From: Hippophae tibetana
Taxonomy: Eukaryota > Streptophyta > Magnoliopsida > Rosales > Elaeagnaceae
DNA: 64,000 nt
Direction of reading: 5' to 3'
Assembly: GCA_037013495.1 (NCBI GenBank)
Contig: CM072811.1
Span: 52,113,452 to 52,177,451 of the forward strand
The first letter of the stretch is position 1, and each line of letters opens with the position of its first letter. The translations under genes were made by a program, and so were the position numbers. The notes below the pieces were generated by a model. The model worked only from the letters and a program-made list of their open reading frames with translations. It was not told the origin of the DNA and did not search any database. This document shows positions 51,271-63,359 of the stretch, one piece after another.

Positions 51271-53713
51271 TAGAGGTGTTTTACTCTTACTACTTTGAAA
51301 ATCTTGCCCAATGTGAAAAGGGGAAGAATTAGGTCCATCTTTTCGACCTAGGTTTTCAGGCTACTAACGACAAATACCACCTCATTTATGTAAGCCTTGG
51401 TGCATTCTTCTTTGAGCGTCTCCACTAGATCAGCCAAAAAGCTCATTTGGTCCTTTATGAGCTCGTTGTCTCTTCAGCCACCTTGGCCGCCTATTATAAA
51501 CCATTTGCTCCATGTCCCTATTCAAAACAATAGCTATCCGTGGTGTCCAAAACCACATCATCCCTCAGAATGATTTCGTCAAACTCAAATTTGTCCAGAT
51601 CCCTAGCTTCTATTTGGGGAGTTGGGTCTTCAGCTAGCTTCCTTTTCTTCGAGGCCTCGGCTTGAGGGGATAGAGAGGACAAGCTAGGTAAGGTAGACAA
51701 TGTGGGTGGTTAAGGCATCTTGATTAGCTTATTGTCTATAGAAGATTAGTGCATTGTGAGAGATGATGAGGTTGGGGAAGGTCGAGGGTACATAGGTACC
51801 AGGTCTTGAACACTAGGAGTGTCGATCTGGTCATCGTGGTCCATGTTTAGGTAGTCCATACCTACAAGAATAAAAAAAATTATTCAACATTAATTTTTTT
51901 AAATAATATGACTTACCACGTTACAAAAGACAACCTATATACTCGTTAGTATAATCCTTTTAAATTTTTTCAAAGAGCTACAATTAAGATGTCCACGTAG
52001 CTTTGGTTTTCAATATTATGAAGCTGGATCATTCTTATTTTTTCCTTTCAATATGGATCCAACTTATTTATTAACTCACTTGCATGGGGTTGGGATGTGC
52101 TAAAGTGATGGTTCCAGGTGCAATAGATCAAAAATTTGACCCCATTACCCCAAATGTCTTTGGTGATATAAAAGTATTTCTTTCTCCAACCTAAGGTACC
52201 ATCAGGGAGTTTAACGTATAGCTCATGCCTAACAACATATGATATATACGCCCTGCCTTTGTTCAGGTTGTTTCTCTTCAAACAATACATACACTTGATT
52301 TCGTTGCTTGTTAGGTCCACTCGATGTTCACCAGCAAGTACTGAAAGACATAAGAGAGTTTGTCATCCATTGGAACTACCTTGGGTAGGGTTAATGTTGA
52401 AACTGTTGAGGTTATAAGCTACCATTCCTGAGAACGGACACCAAAGTCCTATATTTAAAAAGTGCCAAGTGTATCACCAACCACCCTACCGGAGGATTAT
52501 CAGCGTCACATAAATGGCAGGATACTATAATCATACCCATACAGGATGGATACCATATTTATAAGTAATATCTTTGAGGTCGTTAGTAGTTAGATTACTT
52601 GGCATTTTTTATATGATGTATGTCCTTAATTTGATGGGTAGGCTTACCCTTATTATCACACTTCTTCTTGTGGTGAGGTACCTTTACCGTTATAGATATA
52701 GGGAAGCGAATGATGGGCTCTAGTCCTTGTGAAGACGATGAAGAAACAGAACGTGACCCAGATGAAGCAGGGAGGGCTAGTATGCTATCCTTAGTTGGTA
52801 TACCACCTGTTTTGGTCGGTTATTTGTAGTGACCTACAGAAGCTTCAATGGCTTTCTCAGCTTGTTTTGAGCTTGTTTATTAGAAGACATGGTAAAAAAA
52901 AGAAAAAAGATGAATAAGTTACCTAGTTAGTGAAGAAAGTTGTAGATCTATTGACGAGAAGCCTGGGAATAGTAAAGTGGATTGCTTTTATCAAGGAAGT
53001 TGCTCCCCAAATGGAATGAATTCCAAACTAAGTGTGTATTCAACGGACTTATTATGCAAAATTGTAGTACAAGAAGTATGCTAGTCGGAAATTCTTTGAA
53101 GAAAAATTTGGCTAATTAAAGAACGTTAATTGGTAAAAAGTCAAGAACTTTTTACTATTTATAGAGGAAAAATGAAAGATGAACAATTTATATATTAAAA
53201 TCAAAATGAATGCCTGATAATATTTTCTAAATTTCCCAAAACTCTAGGGAATAAAAAAGTTAATGTTAGTAATATTACACGTAAATGGGTCACTATCCTA
53301 ACAACCTCAAGGAACTCATTTGATTAAGAATTCGTTGTATTGAATACCTTATATATATAACAGTCTAGCATTGGAATATAGAATGATTGTTTTTTCTTGA
53401 AACATTCCCCACCTAGCAACCTCACTATATGGGCATCAGGATCAAACAACTTGGGGACTTTTCACATTTCTATTAGACACTCATGCAATGAATGCATAAC
53501 TTCAACAATCTGATTATTTCGCTAAACAAGTTATTGTTGTAAAAATGTTATATTTAGGTTAATAATACGCTTTTACAGAATACCTATTAATATAATATTA
53601 AAACCTAACTTTTGTATACCATATATATCTTATTGATAAGATGAATAGATCAAACTATTTTTTCTCTCTAACATCTCATTATAACCCCTAACGCAGAACT
53701 ATTTTTTCAAACA
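48929..53713 (+). mobile_element. Fossil Tat-like Ty3/gypsy element with duplicated 5' LTR
   Basis: LTR copies are at 48929-49410, 50406-50860 and 53264-53713, each starting TGTTA and ending CCAAACA or CAAACA (TG..CA rule). The 5' LTRs are followed at once by ATTGGCACCTAC, resembling the TTGGCGCCG primer-binding site of Tat/Athila-type elements. A purine tract GGGAATAAAAAAG precedes the 3' LTR. The internal region has no recognisable gag or pol. It holds antisense coding traces (51518-52890). The two 5' copies are much closer to each other than to the 3' LTR, which looks old. The element is broken in many places. No clear target-site duplication was seen. Confidence 0.75.
51518..52890 (-). 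mobile_element. Antisense coding traces of the Tat-like element (putative gypsy-type transposon domain), fossil
   Basis: On the strand opposite to the element's LTR direction, fragments of a protein-like sequence remain. One reads LPDGTLGWRKKYFYI..WG (around 52150-52210), the style of the plant 'putative gypsy type transposon' domain. Another is Ser/Leu-rich with a KKRK basic patch. Extra antisense frames in the 3' part are a known trait of Tat-lineage elements (such as Grande and Retand). The region is decayed and not expected to encode a working protein. Confidence 0.5.
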
Positions 53714-56700
53714 TTAATGTCATTTCACAATTCTAGCGTTACATTTAATAATTAAATATTTATTATACCATTAAATATATCCAATAATTTGATATAAATA
53801 ACATCATTGAATTATATTAATATGAATGATAAGATTAAGATTATACTTATTCCGTAATCTTTCATAATTTAACCATTAATTAGGTTCAATGGAATTTGAT
53901 TTCTTATTTTTTCATAAAAATAAAAATTAATACCTAACTTTTTTTACAAAAATGTTAAATTTAATTGAATTTATTAAATTTTTAAAAGTTATGAAATAAA
54001 TAATACATTTTAAAATATCACGAATTAAATTTTATTTAGAAGTAAAAGTTTGTAATAAATATAACACAAAAACCTTATTTAATAAACATGGATTATCATA
54101 ATATCTACCTCGCAGACACACGTATATAGACACACATATATATATATATATATAATTTATTGCTTATATGTAAAATTAGAGATATGAGAACCTCAAATGT
54201 TGTAAGACCGATTACTTAGAGTTCAATTTAATTTTCATTTGAATTGATGTATGCATTAAATTATGATAAAAAATATTTTTTATATATAAAAAATAATAAT
54301 ATTATATATATATATATTAAATTATTGTATACATTAATTAATATATTAGTTATAGATTATATGTAAAATTGAGATGTAGAATGATAATAATTATATAACT
54401 ATTTACCAACAGTATCAATTATAATGTTCTATTGTTCTATGTAAATTGATATATATGTCGTGATAAAATAATATTTTAAAAAATAACAAAAATAATATTT
54501 GTTAAAACTTATAATCATAAAAATAAAACTTTTAATTAACTTATATATTTTTAATATTAGAAAAAGTATGGTAGATAAATTTAGATAAAATACTATTTAA
54601 ATTAAATTACGTTCTATTAAACTCGATTATTATTAAACGACGTTTAATTAGATCCGTTTAATGTTATTATGATGTTATTTTTATTGTTATAAAATTATTA
54701 TTTTTTAACATTTTTATAAACAATTAAAATATTCTATACAAAAGCATGAAGTATTGTAAGAGAGGTTCTATTTAAATTTTAATCAAACATGAACACTAAC
54801 ACTTAATATATTCAATCCCCTATACTGCCTTATAAATAGAAATTTCAAATATGAATTTAGTTAGTAGTTTGCCATTTAAAGCAGGCTAACAAAAACCACA
54901 TAAAAATGTAATTTAAGTATAAAGTTAAAAAAAATTGTAAGTTAACTATAAAGAAACAATTTAAAAGTGATTTTTTTTAAAGAAAAATAATAATTTTTAT
55001 AATATTATTTAAAATTTAAAATTATAAAATAATATTTATTATTTAAATCAGTTAGATATTATTGAAGATAAATTTTTATTATTTAGATTCGTTTAATATT
55101 TTATTTCAATTAATTAAAACATATTTAATATTATTAAAATATTGTTTTATATTTAAAAATTTAAATATTATTTTATATAATATTTTAAAGATTTAAAGGT
55201 GAGAATAGGCAAGAGAGTATCAAAGCTTATCTCTTAAGATTACTTAAAATAATCGTGTCAAAAGCACAATATTTTGAACTGTTAACTTACCCTACATTCT
55301 TATAAAAAAAATAAAAAAAAACTTACCCTACATGATTCGTGAGAACCCTCGCATGTGATCCAGAATTGACTAAGCCCTGTTATTAGGTTAGGGGAGAATT
55401 ATTTGGTACTCCTACGTTCAAGAAAAATAGTAATTTTAAATATATATTTTTTTGTTTTTATACATTCTTTAATCTTTATTATTATTATTGAAATTTATAA
55501 AATACTTTTATTAATATTATTAGTATATTTTTTTTATAAAATTTAATAGTAATTTTAAAAAATTAAGATAACATAAAAGATATTAATTATTATTAAAATT
55601 GATCAAAATATATATTAATAATATAATATAAATATTTAATATATTTTAATTAAAAATAAGGATAAAAAACATTAAAACAAAAAATACCAACCAATTAACC
55701 AATTAACCAATTATGTTAGTATATGTCAATTAACATATTTTATATTTATATATCATACTAATAATATATGTTCTTCATTTTAATTTTTTTTTTAAATATA
55801 GGTTTTGTATTGCAAAATCCTCTGTCGGTTTTTGCCAACCACTTTCTAATGTAATGGTATAAATTTCTTCCCTATAAAACTATTTTTTTTTAAAAAGTAG
55901 TATGACAAAATATATTTTAACACAACAATGACAATAAAATAATTACAATAAAATTGATTATATAAAGTTAAAAAATAATTATAATAATAAAATTTAATTG
56001 TATTAATATCAAAAATAAAAAGCCATAAAAGAAGAAAAAAAAAGCTAATCACAATCAACACAAATAAGCATTGTTATAAGTACAAGTAGTAAAAATTAAT
56101 TGTAAGTTTTGTACAAGAGCGTGGATTACATGTAATTGGATTAATTGAATTGAATTTAAATATAAAAATTTAAATTTAATATGAGTCAAGTTAAATTTAG
56201 ATCAAATTTAAATTTATATAAATAGTTTGAAATAAATCGAGTAATGTTTTAACCGTTTTGAGTCCAAAATTAAATTAAAAAATGTTGTAACTTTATAATA
56301 TATATATCTAAAATATTATAAATAATATTATTTATTAAAATTATTAAGTATAAAATATAATATAGATTATTTTGAATATTAATGTTTAAATAATAATATA
56401 ATATGATATTATAATATACGTTTTTTTGTTATTATATATATTGTTATAATATTATAATCATTTTTCCATTTTATATAATTATATTAATACTAATAAGTTT
56501 TAATATCATTAAAAATATTTTTTAACTTAAAAGAGTTTAATTAATTAAAAAATATTTATTTAATAATTTTGATTAATGTGTATTAATAATTTAAATTAAT
56601 TCTAAATTATTTAAACTAAAGTAATTTGACATACCATCCTAATCAATGAAATGATAAATAACAAATTAATTAAAAGAAACCAAAGATATTATAATCTAGT

Positions 56701-56879
56701 GTGATTAAACTATTATATTATATTTCTAGGAATTACAACTGTTTAGGCTTGATTTTACAACTTGTCATTTTAAGATTCCATATTTCATGCGTAGGCATAG
56801 TATAGCTCGAATATAAAAAATATGATACAAATGAACGGAGTTTTTTAATTATAAAGTTATAATAGTTTAGTTATTTTTC
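53714..56879. other. AT-rich gene-free region
   Basis: AT runs at 54138-54153 and 54305-54320. Tandem AACCAATT words occur at 55688-55712. 55200-55420 is mixed but non-coding. No element could be classified. Confidence 0.4.
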
Positions 56880-57140
56880 TATTTTTTTTAAATAATAACA
56901 TAAAGATAGATGATTAAATTTTAATTTTAATTTTTTATTAATATTATAATAATTATTAATTATTGTTAAAAATAATCTATAAAATTATTATCTCCTTACC
57001 ATAAATATTAGAAAAAAATTAATTATCTACGTTTAAGATGTAACTTTAATAAAACAAAAAATAAAATTATTATAAAAATAATAAAGTAATTAAATTATAT
57101 TTTTTAACATAGTTAAAGAAGCTGTGGTTGCTACCTAAAA
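56880..57140 (+). repeat. Dispersed repeat family C, diverged copy
   Basis: Shares with 48470-48720 the order ATGATTAAATTTTAA, TTGTTAAAAATAAT(C/A)TATAAAATT, AAAATAAAATTATTATAAAA, AATAATAAAGTAATTAAATT and TAACATAGTTAAAGAAGCTG, the last matching TAACATAATTAAGAGATTTG. More decayed than the copies near 48-50 kb. Confidence 0.45.
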
Positions 57141-59578
57141 ATAATGACACGTAAGGTAATTGCGCAAAATTAACAAAAAATAATAAATAAAAAATTACAA
57201 ACCATGAAAAATCCCACAATGAAAAGACAAAAGGTAAATTAATGAGAACATATAAGAAGTGACCCCAAAAATTGACGAGTGAGATGTTACATTAGTGGAG
57301 GATATTGTCAGTTTGTCATCATTTGTGAATGTCACTATCAAATTATGAAAAAAACGAAATCAACAAAACTTTAAATAATAATAACATTATATTAAGTATT
57401 ATTAAAACAATTCTAATGATAACGAAGTATAAATTATTTAATTTCAAAATGTTGTACCAAAGTACATTTTATTTACGAGAGGTGTACAATAGCATACAGT
57501 AAATTAAGAGGCTTCTCCGGTTTTGCTTATTTTTCTTCTTCTTGAAAATTAGATTTTATCATTTTATAGTGAGACTTCTACCTCTAAATCTCTAATTGTG
57601 AAGATTTTATTTTTATTTTAAGTTTTTTACTTTTAATGTTTTCTTCTTCCATATACGTTATAATTTCATTTCTTCTCTTCTTTTACCCTTTTATTTTGGG
57701 TTTTGTGTATTATTTAAGTGTTAAGTTTTGGTATAAGTGTGGATTGCTCATTTTAGTCTCTATCTTGTATTGTGGTGTTTTGTGCACGGTAGATTTTCAA
57801 ATCTTATAAGTTCTTTTCAATGAAAAATTTAGAATTTAGAATTTGTATATAGATAATACACAGTATATATAATATAGAATAATATTATATTATATTATAT
57901 ATATATATATTATTTAGTAAAAATATGTTAAAATATTAAATATATATGTAATACGATTATATTTTATATATGTTTGCACCAAGATTTATCTTGATCTTGA
58001 AATTATAATACTAAATTTTGTTAAGAATAAAGTATAACATAAAGATAAAATTATATAAAATTTTATTAATTATTAGGTGATATAATACAAATTTATTAAT
58101 TATAAAAAAAATATTATATTTGAAAGCAAAATAGTTATTTTAATTCTAAATTTTTAAATTTTTAAATCTTATCTCTATTATTTGAAAATGAGAGAATTTT
58201 ATTGAAACATATAGCTTTAATTCATTTTTATTTGATGTAATTTTTGGATTTTTGACGAGTAGCAAAAATTGATAAATTGATAAGAAGGAATAACACAATT
58301 GAGATTTAGAAAGATTTATTTTAGGAATTAAAATAACCATTTTGAACTTGTTAAAAATACATTTTTTTTCTCACATAATACAAATATGATATTTTTAAAT
58401 TTTTATCATTTTAATATATATTTTTATAATTAATGCAATTATAATGTTACACTTAATACTTAATAGATTTTTATATATATATTGATGTAGTTAATGTTAT
58501 TCTGTTATCCATTATCTATTTATTAAACTTAGATTAAATTTATTTGTTATTTTTTTTCAATTTAATAAAAATACTCCATATTTAGAAGGAAAAAAGGAAA
58601 CTCACATCTTATTTAAGATCATTCCTTCGTTAGAATATAAAAAGGATATAATAGTTCATCCTCTAATATCATGAATTTCTTAGAATATAAAAATGATATA
58701 ATAGTTCATCTTCCAATATCATAAATTTAGGAGAAAATTGATGATAACTACTTTCAAAGAATTATCATTTCAAATAATCTATGTTTAGATAACTACTTAT
58801 AAGATTGGTTATTCCTCGTTAAAATAAGGAGTATTCAATGACATATCGGAAACAAAACAAGATATGTATCAGGTTACTATTAGTTTCTTGATATTTGGGA
58901 CAAAGGGATTAAGTATTCCATTTAAAAAATTAAATTATAAAAGGGTGCTTTAATGACAAAAACATTCACTGGTGTTCATTTAATTAATCAATTATTACAA
59001 AAATATACAGTTAATCAATTATTTACATCATAAATTTGATTTAGAAAGTTTATTATTTTAGGGTACCGGCGGAAATAAAATTTGTATTTGGCAATACTTC
59101 ACGAAACAAACAGTTAATTTTAAATTTTATAAAACTTCCAAAATATTCCAACCACATAATATTTAAGATATTTTTTAGGGTTAATCTTCGAATACCATTG
59201 ATCTTAACTAATATAATTCATCTTTAAGAATAAATTGTAGAACTAAAATAATAACACATAATATTTAAGTATAAACTCGATGTTATGTTACACTCCCTAT
59301 AATACTATTTCAATGTATCTTACTTACGAGTTTCTGTTCTGTTTTCACAGTTTCCAATCTTTACGTGAGCAGTTTTCATACCAATGTTTCAATAAGTTTT
59401 TTGCCAATCAGATATGTTCTCATATATAACTGCAAAATGGTTAGCACAAAAACACAAGTATCCGTGTGTATTTTATAACAGATTTAATAATAAATAATCC
59501 TAACTAGATAATTCAAAACACATATCACTTAAATTAAATCAACTAGCAAATCCTAAAGAAAAAAGATCAAGTACAAGT
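57141..59578. other. AT-rich gene-free region
   Basis: 57480-57830 is pyrimidine-rich and less AT-biased (TTTTCTTCTTCTTGAAAATT, GTTTTGTGCACGGTAG). It could be old retroelement leader DNA, but no family is certain. A 50-bp tandem duplication lies at 58630-58729. No genes. Confidence 0.4.
58630..58729 (+). repeat. Tandem duplication, 50-bp period
   Basis: TTAGAATATAAAAAGGATAT starts at 58630 and TTAGAATATAAAAATGATAT at 58680. Both continue AATAGTTCATC and CAATATCAT or TAATATCAT, with only a few differences. Confidence 0.92.
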
Positions 59579-60269
59579 TCAACAAAAATAGATCGCCACA
59601 AATTGTGAGGTCTTAGATGTCAAGACTTGATAAAAACTACGATATCCCGACCTTATTAGGGTCCTCCCTCTCCATGAGTGATCTGCATATAACAACCTCC
59701 ATTTATTTATGTGTAACACTTGTAACAATCTATTTTCTATTTAAACTAGTTCGTGTACAATTTTACTACGTATGTAACCATGTAGACATGTCGCTTATAC
59801 GTATCTCATCACGTGTGTGGGATGTCATACATATATATATACCCCTTAAATGAGTAGAATAGAGGATCTATTAATTTGTCCATATTTTCACTTCTCTCTA
59901 AAAATCACTAGAATCTATAACCAGAAAATTCTTTTCAAACAATTGACACTGTCTGTGGGAACTTAAATATTTCTAGTCTATAGTTGGCATTTGAGACCTT
60001 TATTTTTATTCTAAGGAGAATTATCTCATTTTAGGGACATTTATTTGCACACAAAAAATAGATAGGAATGGGAATGAAAATGAAAATGAAAAAGGAGAGG
60101 GAATTAGATGGAGAGAAGGGTGTGATCCATACATCTTGAAAAGAAATTATAAGAGGATCAATACTTGCTGAAATATGATAATATTTTTGGTCTTTGAAAA
60201 CTATTTAATGAGATCCATTAATAAGTCGTATTATTTATCCCATCATGACAAGAAACATTGTTGAGGAAA

Positions 60270-60380
60270 TTATTATAAAGCGATACTATTCATGCCACAT
60301 ATGACGTATACGACCAATTCATTATTATAAAGTAGGATTATTTACGCCACATATGGTGTATACCACCAATTCATTATCCA
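60270..60380 (+). repeat. Two direct ~60-bp repeats in the Tat-like element
   Basis: ATTATTATAAAG(C/T)(G/A) followed by CCACATATG(A/G)(C/T)GTATAC and ACCAATTCATTAT occurs twice in succession (about 60268-60327 and 60328-60380), with a period near 60 bases like the larger array downstream but a different sequence. Confidence 0.8.
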
Positions 60381-60518
60381 AATATTGATGAAGTTATTAT
60401 GAAGTTCGCACCGTGTTTCATTTAGACGCGTAAGGTCGATACATGAACTCCCATGTTTCGAGTATTTGACTATGAGTTTGTCAAAGTATTAACTATTTCT
60501 TCGCGCAAGAAAAATTTG

Positions 60519-60656
60519 GAACACATGTGGGGTAGGGTTTTCACCCTCGCATGTCGTGTATCTCGCAAAATATTAAAGCAATCAATTCCTCAAAGTTTGG
60601 AGCACATATGGGGTAGGGTTTTCACCCTCGCATGTCACTTATCTTACAAAATTTAT
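60519..60656 (+). repeat. Two direct ~80-bp repeats: CATGTGGGGTAGGGTTTTCACCC type
   Basis: GGAACACATGTGGGGTAGGG at 60519 and GGAGCACATATGGGGTAGGG at 60599 both continue TTTTCACCCTCGCATGTC and then T(A/T)TCT(C/T)(G/A)CAAAAT. Related degenerate pieces (GACCCTCGCATGTCGCATCT) recur near 61600. Confidence 0.9.
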
Positions 60657-61455
60657 GCCCCGTGATTGGAGGAAGAGTCCCCTGACCCCCCCACTCGGGA
60701 TGCGGGATACGTCCTATGCCTCATGATTGGAGGAGAAGTCTCATTACTCCCCACTCGAGATGTGAAATATGCTCGCAAACATACTTTGGGAGTCTTATTT
60801 GATGACCACATGTGGGGACAAGTCATTTGACCTACTCACTTGGGATGCAAGACACCCTATTACCTCGTGATTGAAAGAGAAGTCCTTTGACCCCTCACTT
60901 GAGATACGACTTGTCTTATGCCCCGTGATTGGATGAGGAGTTCCCTGACCCTTCCACTCGGGATACGGGATACGTCCTATGTCTCATGATTGGAGGAGTA
61001 GTCCCTTGACCCCCCTACTCGAGATGCGGCATGTTTATGCCCCGTGATGGGAGGAGGAGTCCCCTGACCCCCCACTCAGTATGCAGGATACGTCCTATGC
61101 CTCGTGATTGGAGGATGAGTCCCCTAACCCCCCACTCGAGATGTGGGATATGTCTTATGCCTTATGATTAGAAGAGGAGTCCCCTGACCCCCTACTCGAG
61201 ATGTGGGATACGTCATATGCCCCGTGATTGGAAGAGGAGTCCTCTGACCCCTCTACTCGAGATGTGGCATACGTCCTATGCCCCTTGATTGGAAGAGGAG
61301 TCCCGTGACCCCCCACTCAAGATGTGGCATACGTCTTATGCTTCGTGATTGGAGGAGAAGTCCTCTGACCCCCCCACTCGGGATGCGATATACATCATAT
61401 GCCTCGTGATTGGATAAGGAGTCCCCTGACCCCCTACTCGAGATGTGGGATACGC
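60656..61455 (+). repeat. GC-rich 60-bp minisatellite, about 13 units
   Basis: The unit reads approximately TGCC(C/T)CGTGATTGGAGGAG, GAGTCCCCTGACCCCCCACT, CG(G/A)GATG(C/T)GGGATACGTCCTA. Unit starts fall near 60661, 60722, 60786 (variant), 60866, 60924, 60984, 61041, 61101, 61162, 61221, 61282, 61342 and 61403. The array is the most GC-rich DNA in the window. Each unit has C4-C6 runs, so the opposite strand has G-runs. The period is a multiple of three, but stops prevent a long open frame. Confidence 0.95.
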
Positions 61456-63001
61456 CAAATGTGTTTCAACATGGTAAAAATATAGGTATTATTAAACGAT
61501 CCATTCATAATTTGAAATACGTCTTAAGAAAGAGACTTGAGTTCCAAGGAAAACTACTCCTCTTATGGAAGCGCATGTGAAGGGTTGGATATTTGACCCT
61601 CGCATGTCGCATCTAACTGTGGGTCAATATTTCACCATGACATGTTGTATCTAAATGTGTGCTATTAATATCTTTTGACAAGTTCCACCACTTCTTTCGA
61701 AAGGGACCTCAATTCACCCCACTACTTTGGTATTAGAAGCAATATAGACATAACAATTCACATATTTTCATTGAGGTAGAGCATTTAGGTCCCTAGTTCA
61801 TAGGGGTAGTTAGGGTATAAGAGCCATATTTCCGCTATAAGGCGATGCTTTACTCCTAGTTTGAAAATACCATATCATAGTGTAGTACGGTGCAATAAAA
61901 GCCCTGTTTCTCAAGTTTCGTGACAAATAAGGGCTTAGATATATGGCTTCTAATAGCAACGTCATCCACCTTCCTTATTTGTAAGGATTACTTAATTGTT
62001 CCTCTGTAACAATGAAGTGGCATAGTAGCATTCGCCTAGCGACCTGAGAGTCGAGACATGAACACCAAGACCTTTAGGTCAAAGTAAACAATCTGGGTCA
62101 CATATGCATACAAGACCTAATCAAGTAACTCTTATATGACGACTTAATTATGCAATGTTTATATGATAATCAGGTAGCACTTAAATGACGGCCTGATTTT
62201 ATAGTTAATAACGAAATTCGAGGAGAGCCGAAAAGGTTTAACCCTTCAAACTCGAATTAATAATAAAAATACTCTTAACAACTTGATAACCTCACAAATA
62301 GGGAAGTTAATATAACATTTGGTATTATATAAATATGCGGTACGCTACCTAACGACCTATATCGCATTGCCATAGGATAAACCACCTATTTTCATGCCCT
62401 GAGACATGTTAAATAAAGTTAAGAGGAAGAAATTACTTAATGTGAATATAAGTCGTTTAAATCTCGACCTAAAAATAGAGAATATACTCGTTATCCCTTT
62501 GACATCGTTAAACAAATGAACTAAAAATAGACTAAGTATTTTTTTTAAACGGATAGACAACGGAATAATAGGAAAACACTTAACGGATTGAAATTCTCTG
62601 AAAATAAATTTAAGTTAAAATGTATAATAAAAATAAATTTCTTTACTACTGATAAAGTGAACGGAAAGTTGAAAGGTTTAACTAAAAAATAAAATTATTT
62701 AAAGGAATATTATTTGTAGTTAAATAAATTTGAGACTAATATTGTATCGCCTGAGTGACCGTTATTTACATAGATATGTTGAATCGATTAATGTGGGTTA
62801 TTTAAATTAAAATAGATGACCATATATTATTCCCTTGACTTCTCAAAATCAAGAGAATATGAGAGTTAATGTTTGATATTAAATATGTAAGAGACATACG
62901 ACCTAATAGGTACAGGTATCCTGCTAGGATATAGCAAGGATATGGAACTGGCTTAACAAAAGGTCTAGGTCCAACGAGCTTGTTAAAGCGCAAAACACAG
63001 T
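61456..63001. other. Right internal region of the Tat-like element
   Basis: Mixed composition without a recognised coding domain. Short open frames (62357-62560 and 62802-63124, - strand) have no family features. ACGACCTAAT, ACGGCCTGAT and GCGACCTGAG words recur. No polypurine tract was clearly identified before the 3' LTR. Confidence 0.4.
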
Positions 63002-63359
63002 CAACAAAAATACTTCGCCACAAATTGTGAGATCTTGGATGTCAAGACTTGGTGAAAATTGTGATATCTCAACGTCATTAGGGTCCTTCCTCTCTATGAG
63101 TGACCTGCATATAACAACCTTCATTTTTACGTGTAACGTTTTTAACGATCTACTTCCTATTTAAACTAATTCGTGTACAATTTTACTACGTATGTAACCA
63201 TGTAGACAGGTCGCTTATACGTACCTCGTCACATACATGGGATGTCATACATATATATACCCTTTAAATGAGTAGAATAATGGATCTATTAATTTGTTCA
63301 TATTTTCACTTCTCTCTAAAAATCACTAGAATCCCTAACGAGAAAATTCTCTCCAAACA

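Larger units (their letters stand above)
59580..63359 (+). mobile_element. Short non-coding Tat-like LTR element with internal minisatellite, fossil
   Basis: LTRs at about 59580-59941 and 63002-63359 align end to end (CGCCACAAATTGTGAG, TTAGGGTCCT.CCTCTC, TTTTACTACGTATGTAACCA, CACTTCTCTCTAAAAATCAC) and end TCAAACA or CCAAACA. ATTGACACTGTCTGTGGGAA directly after the 5' LTR matches the TTGGCGCCGTCTGTGGGAA-type primer-binding site of Tat-lineage Ty3/gypsy elements. The internal region (about 3.1 kb) holds direct repeats and a GC-rich 60-bp array but no recognisable gag or pol, so it looks non-autonomous. The TG at the left LTR edge is not clear, and no target-site duplication was found. Confidence 0.75.

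Noticed and set aside
60656-61455. CRISPR-like regular repeat spacing
   Set aside because: The whole 60-bp unit is repeated with no unique spacers, and this is plant nuclear DNA inside an LTR element; it is a minisatellite.
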